32,476 nt of DNA from NCBI GenBank assembly GCA_028291985.1, contig JAQGNE010000056.1:1-32476 (forward strand). The letters run 5' to 3'. Numbering within the stretch: position 1 is the stretch's first letter; every line of letters begins with the position of its first letter. The position numbers and the translations under genes were made by a program. Below are positions 7,745 through 15,504 of the stretch, one piece after another. The notes beneath the pieces were generated by a model. The model was given only the letters and a program-made list of their open reading frames with translations, did no database searches and was not told the DNA's origin. The stretch comes from Polaromonas sp. GTDB lineage: Bacteria > Pseudomonadota > Gammaproteobacteria > Burkholderiales > Burkholderiaceae_C.

Positions 7745-9550
7745 CTAGTCGGAAGACCGCGTCAAGCCTGCCGTCATGGCCGCGCTATAGCCGGTCTGCA
7801 CCACCACATCCACAACCACCGTCGCACCGTTTTTAACGGCAGCCAGCGCCTCGATCAGCACACGCTGCAGCTCGGCGGCATCCTCTACCGGGCCGATGCC
7901 GGTCAGCCCCTGCCCCCGTGCCAGCATGGCAAGGTCTGGCGCAGGCTCACTGATACGTTGGCCGATCCAGCGGTTTTCGATGGGGCGCCGGCGCTGGCGG
8001 GCAACACGCTCCTGGTGTACTTCATCATTGAAGAACGAGCGGTTGTTGCACACCACCACCAGCATGGGTATGCGTGCATTGGCCGCCGTCCACAGCGCAT
8101 TGACCCCCATCATGTAGTCGCCGTCGCCGATCACGGCTACCGGCAGCCGGTCTGTACCCCTGAGCGCAAGAGCCGAGCCAATCGCCATGCCGGGTCCTGA
8201 GCCGATACCACCACCGCCGTCGTAGCCCAGGAAGTCGAGTGGATGCTTGAAATCCCACATTTCCCCGCTCCAGCTGAGTGGCAGGCGCATGAGGCAGACT
8301 TTCTGATCGCCCACAGCCCACTTCAGGCTGGCCGCCAGCGTGGTAACAGTCAGGGTGCTGGCGCCAGATGCTCCGGGAACGATCTGCACGGGTGCCGCGG
8401 CAGGAAGCGCACGCCTGGCCGGGGCAGGCGTGGTGCGCGGCTTGATATGCTGGTTGAGCAAGGTCACGGCGGGCTCCGGCTCGCACAGCAAAAACAGATC
8501 GACGGGCGGCAGCCCCTGGTGGTCCATGCTCCAGCCGTTATGGCTGTAGTGGTCCACCGAAACCTGGATGACCTTGCTGCCCACGGTCCTGTCGCCCCAG
8601 GCCTGTTTGAGCGTGCCCGACAGGTCGAGCCAGTCAAGGCTGAGCACTACATCGGCCTCGCGCAGAACCGCTTGCGCATTCGGCGTGAGAAACGCCCCTG
8701 CCGGCGCGGCATGCAGGGGATGATCTGTGGGGAAGGCTGCGCCAATCCGCAGGTCAGTCAGTACCTCGGCATTGAGTTTTTCTGCCAGCCGGATGCGCTC
8801 GGCCCAGCCGGCCTCGCTGCGCGACACACGGCCCATCAAAATAACCGGGCGACGCGCGGCACCTAGCAGGGCTGCGGCTTGCCGCAATACCTCGTCTGAT
8901 GGCCGTGCGGCCGGGGGTGCCAGATAACGTGCAGGGTCGGGCAGCGCTGGCCTTTGCGCCAGTTTGGACTCCTGCAGCGCCGCGTCAAAACAAACATAAA
9001 CCGGGCCCTGCGGCGCAGTGGTAGCGATCTGCAGGGCACGCAAAAGCGCCTCCTGCGCCGCAGGGACAGATGCTGGCTGACAGTCCCACTTGATGAAGTG
9101 GCGAACCAGCGCGGCCTGGTCCTGCGCAGTATGAATCCAGTCGATCCAGGGCCGACGCTGGGCGGCATCAACCGGTCCGGTTGCCCCGAGAACGATCACC
9201 GGCACGCGGTCAACCCAGGCGTCAAAAATCGCCATCGAGCCGTGCATGAGACCGACATTGCTGTGCAGGATGGAAATCAACGGTTTACCCGTGACCTTGG
9301 CATAACCATGTGCAATGGCAACTGCATGCTCCTCATGCAGCACCACCATCATCTGTGGCTTTTCATTGCCCAGATGGTTGACGATGCTGTCATGCAGCCC
9401 GCGAAAGCTGGCTCCAGGGTTGAGCAGCACGAACGGAATATCCATGGCCCGCAGCATGTCGGCAATGGCATCGCTGGCCCAGATGGTTTCATGGGGCTCG
9501 GACGGAACCGGGACGTCGCGGCGCACGGCTGCACCCGAAGATAAGGTCAT
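7745..9550 (-). CDS. Thiamine-diphosphate enzyme, acetolactate synthase/benzoylformate decarboxylase superfamily
   Basis: A 601-residue, three-domain ThDP enzyme. The N-terminal PYR domain contains the catalytic Glu in VVLHEEHAVAIAHGYA (Glu73 or its neighbour). The middle domain follows, and the C-terminal PP domain has the diphosphate/Mg motif GDGD (475) to CNN (about 503). Such enzymes decarboxylate or carboligate 2-oxo acids. The acceptor-side residues after CNN (SFFNDEVHQERVARQRRRP) are basic and unlike those of acetolactate synthase or characterised benzoylformate decarboxylases, so I do not assign a substrate. ATG 9550 is preferred to the longer frame because AGGAG lies 6 nt upstream. 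The gene lies between a Bug receptor and an aldehyde dehydrogenase on the same strand, which suggests uptake, decarboxylation and oxidation of one organic acid (inference). Confidence 0.88.
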   Translation of the reverse strand: MTLSSGAAVRRDVPVPSEPHETIWASDAIADMLRAMDIPFVLLNPGASFRGLHDSIVNHLGNEKPQMMVVLHEEHAVAIAHGYAKVTGKPLISILHSNVGLMHGSMAIFDAWVDRVPVIVLGATGPVDAAQRRPWIDWIHTAQDQAALVRHFIKWDCQPASVPAAQEALLRALQIATTAPQGPVYVCFDAALQESKLAQRPALPDPARYLAPPAARPSDEVLRQAAALLGAARRPVILMGRVSRSEAGWAERIRLAEKLNAEVLTDLRIGAAFPTDHPLHAAPAGAFLTPNAQAVLREADVVLSLDWLDLSGTLKQAWGDRTVGSKVIQVSVDHYSHNGWSMDHQGLPPVDLFLLCEPEPAVTLLNQHIKPRTTPAPARRALPAAAPVQIVPGASGASTLTVTTLAASLKWAVGDQKVCLMRLPLSWSGEMWDFKHPLDFLGYDGGGGIGSGPGMAIGSALALRGTDRLPVAVIGDGDYMMGVNALWTAANARIPMLVVVCNNRSFFNDEVHQERVARQRRRPIENRWIGQRISEPAPDLAMLARGQGLTGIGPVEDAAELQRVLIEALAAVKNGATVVVDVVVQTGYSAAMTAGLTRSSD

Positions 9551-9642
9551 GAAAACTCCTGCTAAATGATGAACGGAAACGAAACGCGATGGGAATGGCA
9601 AGGGATGCGAAATCAGCCGGCTCACGCCGGCACCCCCGGCAT

Positions 9643-10641
9643 TTACTCTGGCACGATGTTTGCCGCCTTTATCACCGCTGCCCAGCGTTTTTGGTCGGTC
9701 GCGATCAGCTTTGTGAAGTCAGCGGCCGAGCTCGTTTCGACGAAGATGCCCTGCTCTGCCAGCTTGGTTTGCACGTCGGGCAAGGCCAGTGAGCGGCGCA
9801 GTTCGGCATTGAGCTTGCTGATGATGGCAGGCGGTGTTTTAGCCGGTGCGACCATGCCGATCCAGATGTCACTTTCAAAGTTGGGCACGGTTTCGGCCAC
9901 TGTCGGCAGGTTCGCTATCAGGTCAAGCCGCTGTGTGCCGGTGCTGCCCAGAGCACGCAGCTTGCCGCTGCGGATATGTGGCAGCGCCGAGTTGATCGGA
10001 CAGAACATCACATCGACCGTGCCGCCCAGAACATCGATCAGTGCAGGGGCGGAGCCCTTGTAGGGAATGTGGGTGAGCCGGGTTCCCGTCATCGACTTGA
10101 AAACCTCGGCGGCCATGTGCTGCGGGCTGCCGGAGCCAGCCGATGCATAGGAAAACTTGTCCGGGCTGGCCTTGGCCTGGGCAATAAGCTCGGCCACGCT
10201 GGCCGCGGTTACTTTGGGCGAGACCACCAGCACCATAGGCACGCGCCCCAGCATGGTGACGCCTTGCAGGTCGCGGAGCACGTCGAATGGCAGCTTGGGA
10301 TACAGCACCGGGTTGACAGCCACTGTCTGGTTGGGCGCTATCGCAATGGTGTAGCCATCTCCCTCGGCCTTCGCCATGAATTCGGTAGCGATATTGCCGG
10401 CTGCGCCTGGCTTGTTTTCAACAATCACCGGCTGGCCAAAGTCCTCGGACATTTTCTGCGCCAGAATCCGCGCCAGCACGTCGTTGGAACCGCCGGGCGG
10501 TAGCGGCACCACAATCTTGATGGGTCGGTTCGGGTAATCCTGTGCGTAGGCGGGATGCACGTTGAACAGGCTGACGCTGGCTGCGAGCACACAGACGGCG
10601 GTCAACGATTTTTGGCACCAGTTGCGGCGATTGAATGTCAT
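9643..10641 (-). CDS. Bug-family periplasmic solute-binding receptor (TctC type)
   Basis: A 332-residue periplasmic receptor of the tripartite tricarboxylate transporter (TTT) family. It has a signal peptide with a basic start and a hydrophobic core, with likely cleavage after AYA (residue 33). Next comes the family opening YPNRPIKIVVPLPPGGSNDVLAR, then NKPGAAGNIATEFMAK, SPQHMAAEVF and HIPYKGSAPALIDVLGG. Bug receptors bind carboxylates through main-chain contacts, and the ligand cannot be read from the sequence. The leader CAGGAGACAAGC before ATG is nearly the same as that of the other Bug gene here. No TctA/TctB membrane subunits are in the window, so it would have to use a permease encoded elsewhere. 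It sits just upstream of the ThDP enzyme in transcription order. Confidence 0.92.
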   Translation of the reverse strand: MTFNRRNWCQKSLTAVCVLAASVSLFNVHPAYAQDYPNRPIKIVVPLPPGGSNDVLARILAQKMSEDFGQPVIVENKPGAAGNIATEFMAKAEGDGYTIAIAPNQTVAVNPVLYPKLPFDVLRDLQGVTMLGRVPMVLVVSPKVTAASVAELIAQAKASPDKFSYASAGSGSPQHMAAEVFKSMTGTRLTHIPYKGSAPALIDVLGGTVDVMFCPINSALPHIRSGKLRALGSTGTQRLDLIANLPTVAETVPNFESDIWIGMVAPAKTPPAIISKLNAELRRSLALPDVQTKLAEQGIFVETSSAADFTKLIATDQKRWAAVIKAANIVPE

Positions 10642-10749
10642 GCTTGTCTCCTGTATTTATGAACCAACAGGATTCATGCTAGGCAAGAACCAGCATGTTT
10701 TCAATCTTGAACTTTCAATCAATGTGAGGAATGAAGGAATTGGCTGTCA

Positions 10750-10823
10750 AGGTTCATTTATGGTCTTTTCGGCTCTCGGCCCTTGTCTTTACTTAACAGC
10801 ATGCTATTTATTAAATAGCAAAT
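10750..10823 (-). repeat. Dispersed TAGC-rich intergenic repeat, copy 1
   Basis: Contains the near-perfect palindrome GCTATTTATTAAATAGC (10803-10819). It also contains GGGCC and AAAAG blocks that line up, on the minus strand, with copies at 13242, 15422, 22686, 27697 and 28889. It lies between the 3' end of the citrate-synthase-like gene and the next gene of the block, so it may act in the transcript as a processing or attenuation hairpin. I see no gene in 10642-10934. This copy is the most diverged. Confidence 0.5.
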
Positions 10824-10934
10824 ATCCGGCTTTCACCTGCCGGGTTGACTCTGACAGCGAATTTTTCCGGCTCACGGACCCGGCTACTGGGCCAGGATTC
10901 CGATGGCAAGCCTGACCAACATCAAGCAAGGTTT

Positions 10935-12203
10935 TCACCCCTGGGCCACAAACCGGGCTCGCGGCCTGAGCAGCGTGCAGGCTTCCCGCTGCTCTTGCAC
11001 ATGGGCGACCCAGCCCGCAAGACGCCCCATCACAAAAAGCGCTGCAGTCGCCTGCGGCGGCAGGCCCATGGATCTCGCCAGTACTACCAGCGCAAACTCC
11101 TGGCGCGGCCGCAGGCCGGTGCTCGCTTCGATGGCATCGATGAAGCGGAACAAGGCACGCGACTCGCGGGTCTGCAGCTCGCGTCTGCGGGCGATGTCAA
11201 GTAGCTGCGCCGCGCGCGGATCGCCCTTCGGGTAAAGCGGATGGCCAAATCCGGGAAGGCTTTGCCCCTGCTTGAGAAGCCGGCCTGCATGCTCGACAAG
11301 AGCCTTTGCGGTTTGCCCATGTCCCAGAAATTCTTCGACCCGGTCATAGAGCCGTCCTACCCCAGCGCCAGACGTTGCGCAAAGCGCAGAGGCCAGGCAG
11401 CTGTGCAGCGTGCCACCGGACGAGGCCACCACCCGCGCGCTGAGGGTGCCCGGCGGCAGCTCGTGGTCGGCCATCAAAATCAGGACTGTGCGCAAGGCCT
11501 CGCTGTTTTCGCCGGTTGCCTCCAGCGACAGCGAGGCCAGCAGGCCCTGCACCATCGATTCGCCTTTGCGCATGAGCCGGAACTGCCGGGCCGGGCCGGC
11601 CAGACCGCAGCAACCCACTACCGTATGCATGATGTCGCGAGCCGCTAAAAGGGTCTGCTGCTCCAGCAGACGGTGCGCCACCGGTCCGCGGCGCATGCCC
11701 AGCAGCAGCAGTACCACACCAAACGCTTCAAGCAGGTTGTTGTGGGATGGTGGTGCGCCGAGGGTCTGGGTGATTTTGATGATGTCGGCAGACGCACGGC
11801 GCACGGGCCACAGCGGTGCAGACATGGTCAATTCGCCGGTCCAGAGCAACTGCGCAACTGACTCGAACGACACCCCTGCCGCAACCAGCTCCGATGCAAG
11901 ATGACCCCGATAGCGCGGGCCTTCAGGTGTTATCTCAGTGATCGACGTCGGAAAGATCGGCTCGCCCCAGTCCATGGCAGATGCCGCCACCGCCCCGTGA
12001 CCCGAGCGAGCCAGCGTTCGCTTACCCACCCGATTGATGTCGTCCCGCAGGTACAGCTTGTCCTTGACACCCTTTTGCGCAACGCTGTGGATCAAACCAC
12101 GGCTCACGTAGGCATATAACGTTTGCGCCCTGACGTGGAGCATTTCCATCGCTTCGGCAGCCGACACGTAGTCACGCAGGTTGCGGTCGCGCAGTGTTGG
12201 CAT
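10935..12203 (-). CDS. Citrate-synthase-like protein with N-terminal helix-turn-helix
   Basis: A 422-residue fusion. Residues about 9-60 (RNLRDYVSAAEAMEMLHVRAQ, then LYAYVSRGLI) are a MerR/excisionase-type HTH. The rest is a citrate synthase fold with DHELPPGTLSARVVAS (246 on) and GFGHPLYPKGDPRA (318-331). The small-domain motif normally SGPLHGGANE reads SGAGVGRLYD (278 on). The His that polarises the acyl-CoA or citryl carbonyl is therefore Val, whereas the GFGH histidine remains. It may be a lyase-like variant (such proteins are sometimes called citryl-CoA lyase) or a CoA-ester sensor that binds DNA. ATG 12203 was chosen because homology begins there; an ATG at 12275 would overlap the EamA gene by 26 bp. 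It sits within the phthalate block. The fold is certain; the function is not. Confidence 0.85.
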   Translation of the reverse strand: MPTLRDRNLRDYVSAAEAMEMLHVRAQTLYAYVSRGLIHSVAQKGVKDKLYLRDDINRVGKRTLARSGHGAVAASAMDWGEPIFPTSITEITPEGPRYRGHLASELVAAGVSFESVAQLLWTGELTMSAPLWPVRRASADIIKITQTLGAPPSHNNLLEAFGVVLLLLGMRRGPVAHRLLEQQTLLAARDIMHTVVGCCGLAGPARQFRLMRKGESMVQGLLASLSLEATGENSEALRTVLILMADHELPPGTLSARVVASSGGTLHSCLASALCATSGAGVGRLYDRVEEFLGHGQTAKALVEHAGRLLKQGQSLPGFGHPLYPKGDPRAAQLLDIARRRELQTRESRALFRFIDAIEASTGLRPRQEFALVVLARSMGLPPQATAALFVMGRLAGWVAHVQEQREACTLLRPRARFVAQG

Positions 12204-12249
12204 GATCAATTGCGCCTGCTGATTGACCTGATGACGAAAGCTTGCCTGT

Positions 12250-13233
12250 CTAGCGAAAGACGATGATGGCAACACCTAGCAGGGTCAGTGCGCTTCCAAG
12301 AAGCGTGTTGCGATTGAGATCGCTCTTGGTTTTGTAGATCGAGTAACTGAGCGGGAACACCAGCAGCGGTGTGCAAAGCGTCACCAGCGTCACGATGGAC
12401 AGTGGTATGTAGCGCATGGCCGCGATGACGCACATCTGGGCGGATATCGTAGCGACTCCGATCAGGGCATAAAGCCACGCTCCCTTGCGGTCAGCCTCAC
12501 GCAGTCGCATGAGCAGGCCGAGCTTGTCGCGACTGAACACCAGATGCAGCGCCAAGCCGCAGACAGCGCCGACCAGCCCGCCCAACACCGGCTCTGGCCA
12601 TACCCGCACTGCCGAGCCTCGCAGCACATTGCCGATGGCATAAGCCATCGAGCTGCCAAGACCCAGTAAAAAAACCGACTGCAACAGGCGCGCGTGCAAG
12701 CCCGGGCCTGGCGCCTGCGTTGCCGGCAGCGAAGGGGCAGCGGCTTCAACGCCGCCAGCATCAAGTGCGATGGCCTGGCGGCCCGGGAAAAAGCCGGGCT
12801 TGGTGCTGACCAGCATCAGCCCACCCACCGCCATGAACATGCCCAGGGCGGCCACCGGACCCAGTCGCTCGCCCAGCACCAGCCATGCGATCAGTGCGGT
12901 AAATAGCGGACTGCTCACCTGAAAGATGCTGGCCTTGGCGGGCCCGAAGCGTACCACCGATTCATAAAAGAACCAGCGTCCAAGGTAGGTGGAAAAGGCG
13001 CCGGCAACCGCAAACAAGGCCAGGGCCAGGCCGTTCCACTGCAGGCCCTGCTGCTGCCAGGCAAGCTGCACGCCCAGGGCGACGGCGGAAAAGCCCACGT
13101 TCACCACCGTCGCGATCAGAAACCCAAGGCTGAGTGGAATGCGGTTGGACGCCGCTTTGGTTGTCAGGATGGCGGTGGAGAACAGCAGCAGGGCTACCAT
13201 CGCCAGTCCGAAGCCCAGTGCGGCATCAGTCAT
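12250..13233 (-). CDS. EamA/DMT-family inner-membrane transporter
   Basis: A 327-residue protein with about ten hydrophobic helices in two EamA repeats (roughly residues 1-140 and 185-325), separated by a hydrophilic Pro/Ala-rich loop. Typical features are FYESVVRFGPAKASIFQVSSPLF and WLVLGERLGPVAALGMFMAVGGLML in the first repeat, and IPLSIVTLVTLCTPLLVFPLS in the second. Members export or import small metabolites; the substrate is unknown. It lies between the decarboxylase and citrate-synthase-like genes on the same strand, with 46 bp to the latter, so it is probably co-expressed with the catabolic genes and may move a pathway substrate or intermediate (inference). Confidence 0.9.
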   Translation of the reverse strand: MTDAALGFGLAMVALLLFSTAILTTKAASNRIPLSLGFLIATVVNVGFSAVALGVQLAWQQQGLQWNGLALALFAVAGAFSTYLGRWFFYESVVRFGPAKASIFQVSSPLFTALIAWLVLGERLGPVAALGMFMAVGGLMLVSTKPGFFPGRQAIALDAGGVEAAAPSLPATQAPGPGLHARLLQSVFLLGLGSSMAYAIGNVLRGSAVRVWPEPVLGGLVGAVCGLALHLVFSRDKLGLLMRLREADRKGAWLYALIGVATISAQMCVIAAMRYIPLSIVTLVTLCTPLLVFPLSYSIYKTKSDLNRNTLLGSALTLLGVAIIVFR

Positions 13234-13241
13234 TCAAGATA

Positions 13242-13303
13242 TTCATGTTCCAGCTTGTAGCCCTTTCACCGAAAGGGCCTATAGCTTCAAGTTCGATAGC
13301 ATC
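13242..13303 (-). repeat. Dispersed TAGC-rich intergenic repeat, copy 2
   Basis: Read on the minus strand it runs ATGCTA, then AAGCTATAGG, then CCCTTTC-GGT-GAAAGGG (a perfect 7-bp hairpin at 13261-13277), then CTACAAGCTG. This order matches the copy at 22686 on the plus strand. It fills most of the gap between the decarboxylase stop and the EamA start, where a hairpin could shape transcript processing or stability. Confidence 0.6.
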
Positions 13304-13327
13304 ACAAGAGGGCGACGGGCTTTGGCC

Positions 13328-14320
13328 TCAGATCTTGAAGGCCTCCAACGATTCCGGCGCGAAAAGCTCAGCTGGCTCCAGCAGGCTTTTGGAAAGGCCT
13401 TGCTCATGGTGATAGCGCAAGAACGTGCGCAGCGTCTCCTCGTTTTTCTCAAAGCCGTAAGGCCAGAAGTCCTCGCCCATCTCGCGCCTGACCTGCTCGA
13501 CATGCGACGTCAGCCAGGGCAGCATGGTTTTCAGGGCTGCTGTCTCGTACAGATCTTCATAGGTACGGCGCTGTGACTCCTCCAGAGCCTTCATCAGTGA
13601 GCGAGCCACCCAGCGGTTGGCCTCGTACACATCACGCCGTATCGCCACCGTGTGCATGATCGGAAACATCCTGGTCTCTTTGAAGTAGTTGCGCTCGACC
13701 TGCTCGTAGTCTTCAAAAAGACGTTTGACCTTTCCGCCGCCGTTCAGAAAACTGGACGGCATGCGGGCCGTGTACAGCGCGTCGATCTCGCCGTTCAGCA
13801 GCATTTTTGCCAGCGTCTGCTCTGGGCCGATGCGCTCAACCTTGATGTTGGGGGGCAGGTCGAGCTGGATCTTTTCAGACCGGCCAGGCTCTTCCTCGCC
13901 GCCAGTGAAATAGGTGACGCTGTCAACCGGAACGCCGTAGTGATCCGACAGGATGCCCCTGATCCAGACCGGTGCCGTCATCTGGTACTCGGGGTTGCCC
14001 ACGCGCTTGCCGATCAGGTCCTTGGCCTCACGGATGCCCGAGTTCGCATTGACGTAAATGCACGAATGCCTAAAGAACCGTGACGGAAACACCGGTATCG
14101 CCACGAAGGGCCGAGCCTCCCGGCCCAGCGACACGGTGTACGACGACAGCGACATCTCGGCCACCTCGAACTCTTTGTGCCTGAGCATGCGAAAAAAAGT
14201 TTCTTCCACCGGCATGTTCAGGTAGTTCAGGTCAATGCCGTCGGGCTGAACGCTGCCGTCCATCAGGGCGCGGGTGCGGTCGTAATTCCAGCAGCCGAAG
14301 GTGAGTTTGAGTTTGGACAT
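13328..14320 (-). CDS. 4,5-dihydroxyphthalate decarboxylase
   Basis: Converts 4,5-dihydroxyphthalate to protocatechuate, the last step of the upper phthalate pathway. The 330-residue length and sequence fit the Pht5/OphC family. The opening KLTFGCWNYDRTRALMDGSV is typical, followed by FEVAEMSLSSY, FPSRFFRHSCIYVNA and DLIGKRVGNPEYQMTAPVWI. The fold is that of a type 2 periplasmic binding protein, but there is no signal peptide, so it is a cytoplasmic enzyme. ATG 14320 was chosen over the frame from 14389 because the family begins MSKLKLTFGC; no strong ribosome binding site is visible. It is 75 bp downstream of the Bug receptor gene and belongs with the dioxygenase genes. Its presence points to ortho-phthalate rather than iso- or terephthalate, whose diols lose CO2 without this enzyme. 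Confidence 0.9.
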   Translation of the reverse strand: MSKLKLTFGCWNYDRTRALMDGSVQPDGIDLNYLNMPVEETFFRMLRHKEFEVAEMSLSSYTVSLGREARPFVAIPVFPSRFFRHSCIYVNANSGIREAKDLIGKRVGNPEYQMTAPVWIRGILSDHYGVPVDSVTYFTGGEEEPGRSEKIQLDLPPNIKVERIGPEQTLAKMLLNGEIDALYTARMPSSFLNGGGKVKRLFEDYEQVERNYFKETRMFPIMHTVAIRRDVYEANRWVARSLMKALEESQRRTYEDLYETAALKTMLPWLTSHVEQVRREMGEDFWPYGFEKNEETLRTFLRYHHEQGLSKSLLEPAELFAPESLEAFKI

Positions 14321-14395
14321 AAAGTGAAAATTGCGGTTGAAAGATGCGCCCGCCGCGGACCTGCTGATGGCCCCGGCGAGTCGCTGCACTTTGGA

Positions 14396-15379
14396 CTACT
14401 CGGGCTTGATGCCTGCAGCGGCGATGGCGCGTGCGAGCCGCTCGTTCTCGCCCAGGATGGCCTTGTTGTAATCAGCCGGGCTGCCGCCAATCGGGTCAAT
14501 GCCTGCGGTATTCAGCGTGGTGATCACTTCAGGCATCTTGGCAATCGCTGCCATCTCGGTGCTGATGCGCTCGATGACGCTGGACGGCGTGCCGGTGGCG
14601 GCCAGCACGCCGACGATGGGCGCAAAGTCAAAGCCCGGAATGATCTCTGCAACGGCCGGAACATTGGGTGCCTGGTCCGAGCGCTGTGCGCCATTGGATG
14701 CTAGCAGCTTGGCCTGGCCGGACTTGACGAAGCCCGCGAGCGACGGCAAGGCCGAAAAAAGCACATCGACCTGGCCACCGATCAGCGCCGGGACCGACTG
14801 GCCGGAGCCCTTGAAAGGCACATGCGTCAGCTCCAGGCCGAGCGACGCTTTCATCGCCTCCATGGTCAGGTGGTGTGTGCTGCCGACGCCTGATGAACCA
14901 TAGTTGATGGTGCCGGGCCTGGCCTTGGCACGCGCGATGAATTCCTGCAGCGTGGAAACTGGCACGCTCGCGTTGACAGCCAGGTACAGCGGTGCACGGG
15001 CCGCCAGCGAAACCGGCATGAAGTCCTTCTTGTAGTCGTAGCCCAGGTTCTTGTAGATAGCGGGGTTGATGGAAAACATCGAGCCATCCGTCACCAGAAA
15101 GGTATAGCCATCCTTGGGTGATGACGCAAGGGTTTGCGCGGCCACTACACCGTTGGCGCCCGGCCGGTTGTCCACCACCACGCTCTGGCCCAGCTTGTCG
15201 CCCAGGCGCTGCGCGAAGATGCGCGCCACGGTGTCAGGAAGACCGCCCGGCGAATAGGGCACCACAAACCGGATCGGCTTGTTCGGATAGGCTGACTGCG
15301 CGCTTGCTGCAAGCGGCAGCAGAACGGCAGTGGCTAGCAGTGAGGCGGTCCGTAAAAAAGCGCGGCGAGCGTGTGTCAT
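14396..15379 (-). CDS. Bug-family periplasmic receptor, candidate phthalate binder
   Basis: A 327-residue TctC-type receptor. The N-terminus MTHARRAFLRTASLLATAVL has a twin-arginine-like RRxFLR motif and a hydrophobic core, with likely cleavage after ASA (residue 27). The mature part starts YPNKPIRFVVPYSPGGLPDTVAR and continues through NRPGANGVVAAQTL, STHHLTMEAM and HVPFKGSGQSVPALIGGQVD. Relatives that sit beside phthalate-isomer genes (for example IphC and TphC in Comamonas) deliver aromatic diacids to a shared TTT permease. Its place directly after the dioxygenase gene supports phthalate as ligand, but this is inferred. No permease subunits are nearby. AGGAGACAACG precedes the ATG. Confidence 0.92.
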   Translation of the reverse strand: MTHARRAFLRTASLLATAVLLPLAASAQSAYPNKPIRFVVPYSPGGLPDTVARIFAQRLGDKLGQSVVVDNRPGANGVVAAQTLASSPKDGYTFLVTDGSMFSINPAIYKNLGYDYKKDFMPVSLAARAPLYLAVNASVPVSTLQEFIARAKARPGTINYGSSGVGSTHHLTMEAMKASLGLELTHVPFKGSGQSVPALIGGQVDVLFSALPSLAGFVKSGQAKLLASNGAQRSDQAPNVPAVAEIIPGFDFAPIVGVLAATGTPSSVIERISTEMAAIAKMPEVITTLNTAGIDPIGGSPADYNKAILGENERLARAIAAAGIKPE

Positions 15380-15421
15380 CGTTGTCTCCTGATAGTTATG
15401 GCAAAGCGGGTATCGAAAGCC

Positions 15422-15499
15422 TTGTAGCGCTATTTACGCATAAAAAGCGGCTATAGCCCAATTTATACGGGTAGTTCTAGCTATTATTTTAGTAGCATG
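15422..15499 (-). repeat. Dispersed TAGC-rich intergenic repeat, copy 3
   Basis: On the minus strand this copy reads ATGCTACTAAAATAATAGCT, then GTATAAATTGGGCTATAGCC, then a T-rich end. The ATTGGGCTA core is shared with the copies at 27697 and 28889. It fills the gap between the dioxygenase stop and the Bug receptor start, and contains several nested TAGC/GCTA inverted repeats. Confidence 0.65.
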
Positions 15500-15504
15500 T
15501 GCAC

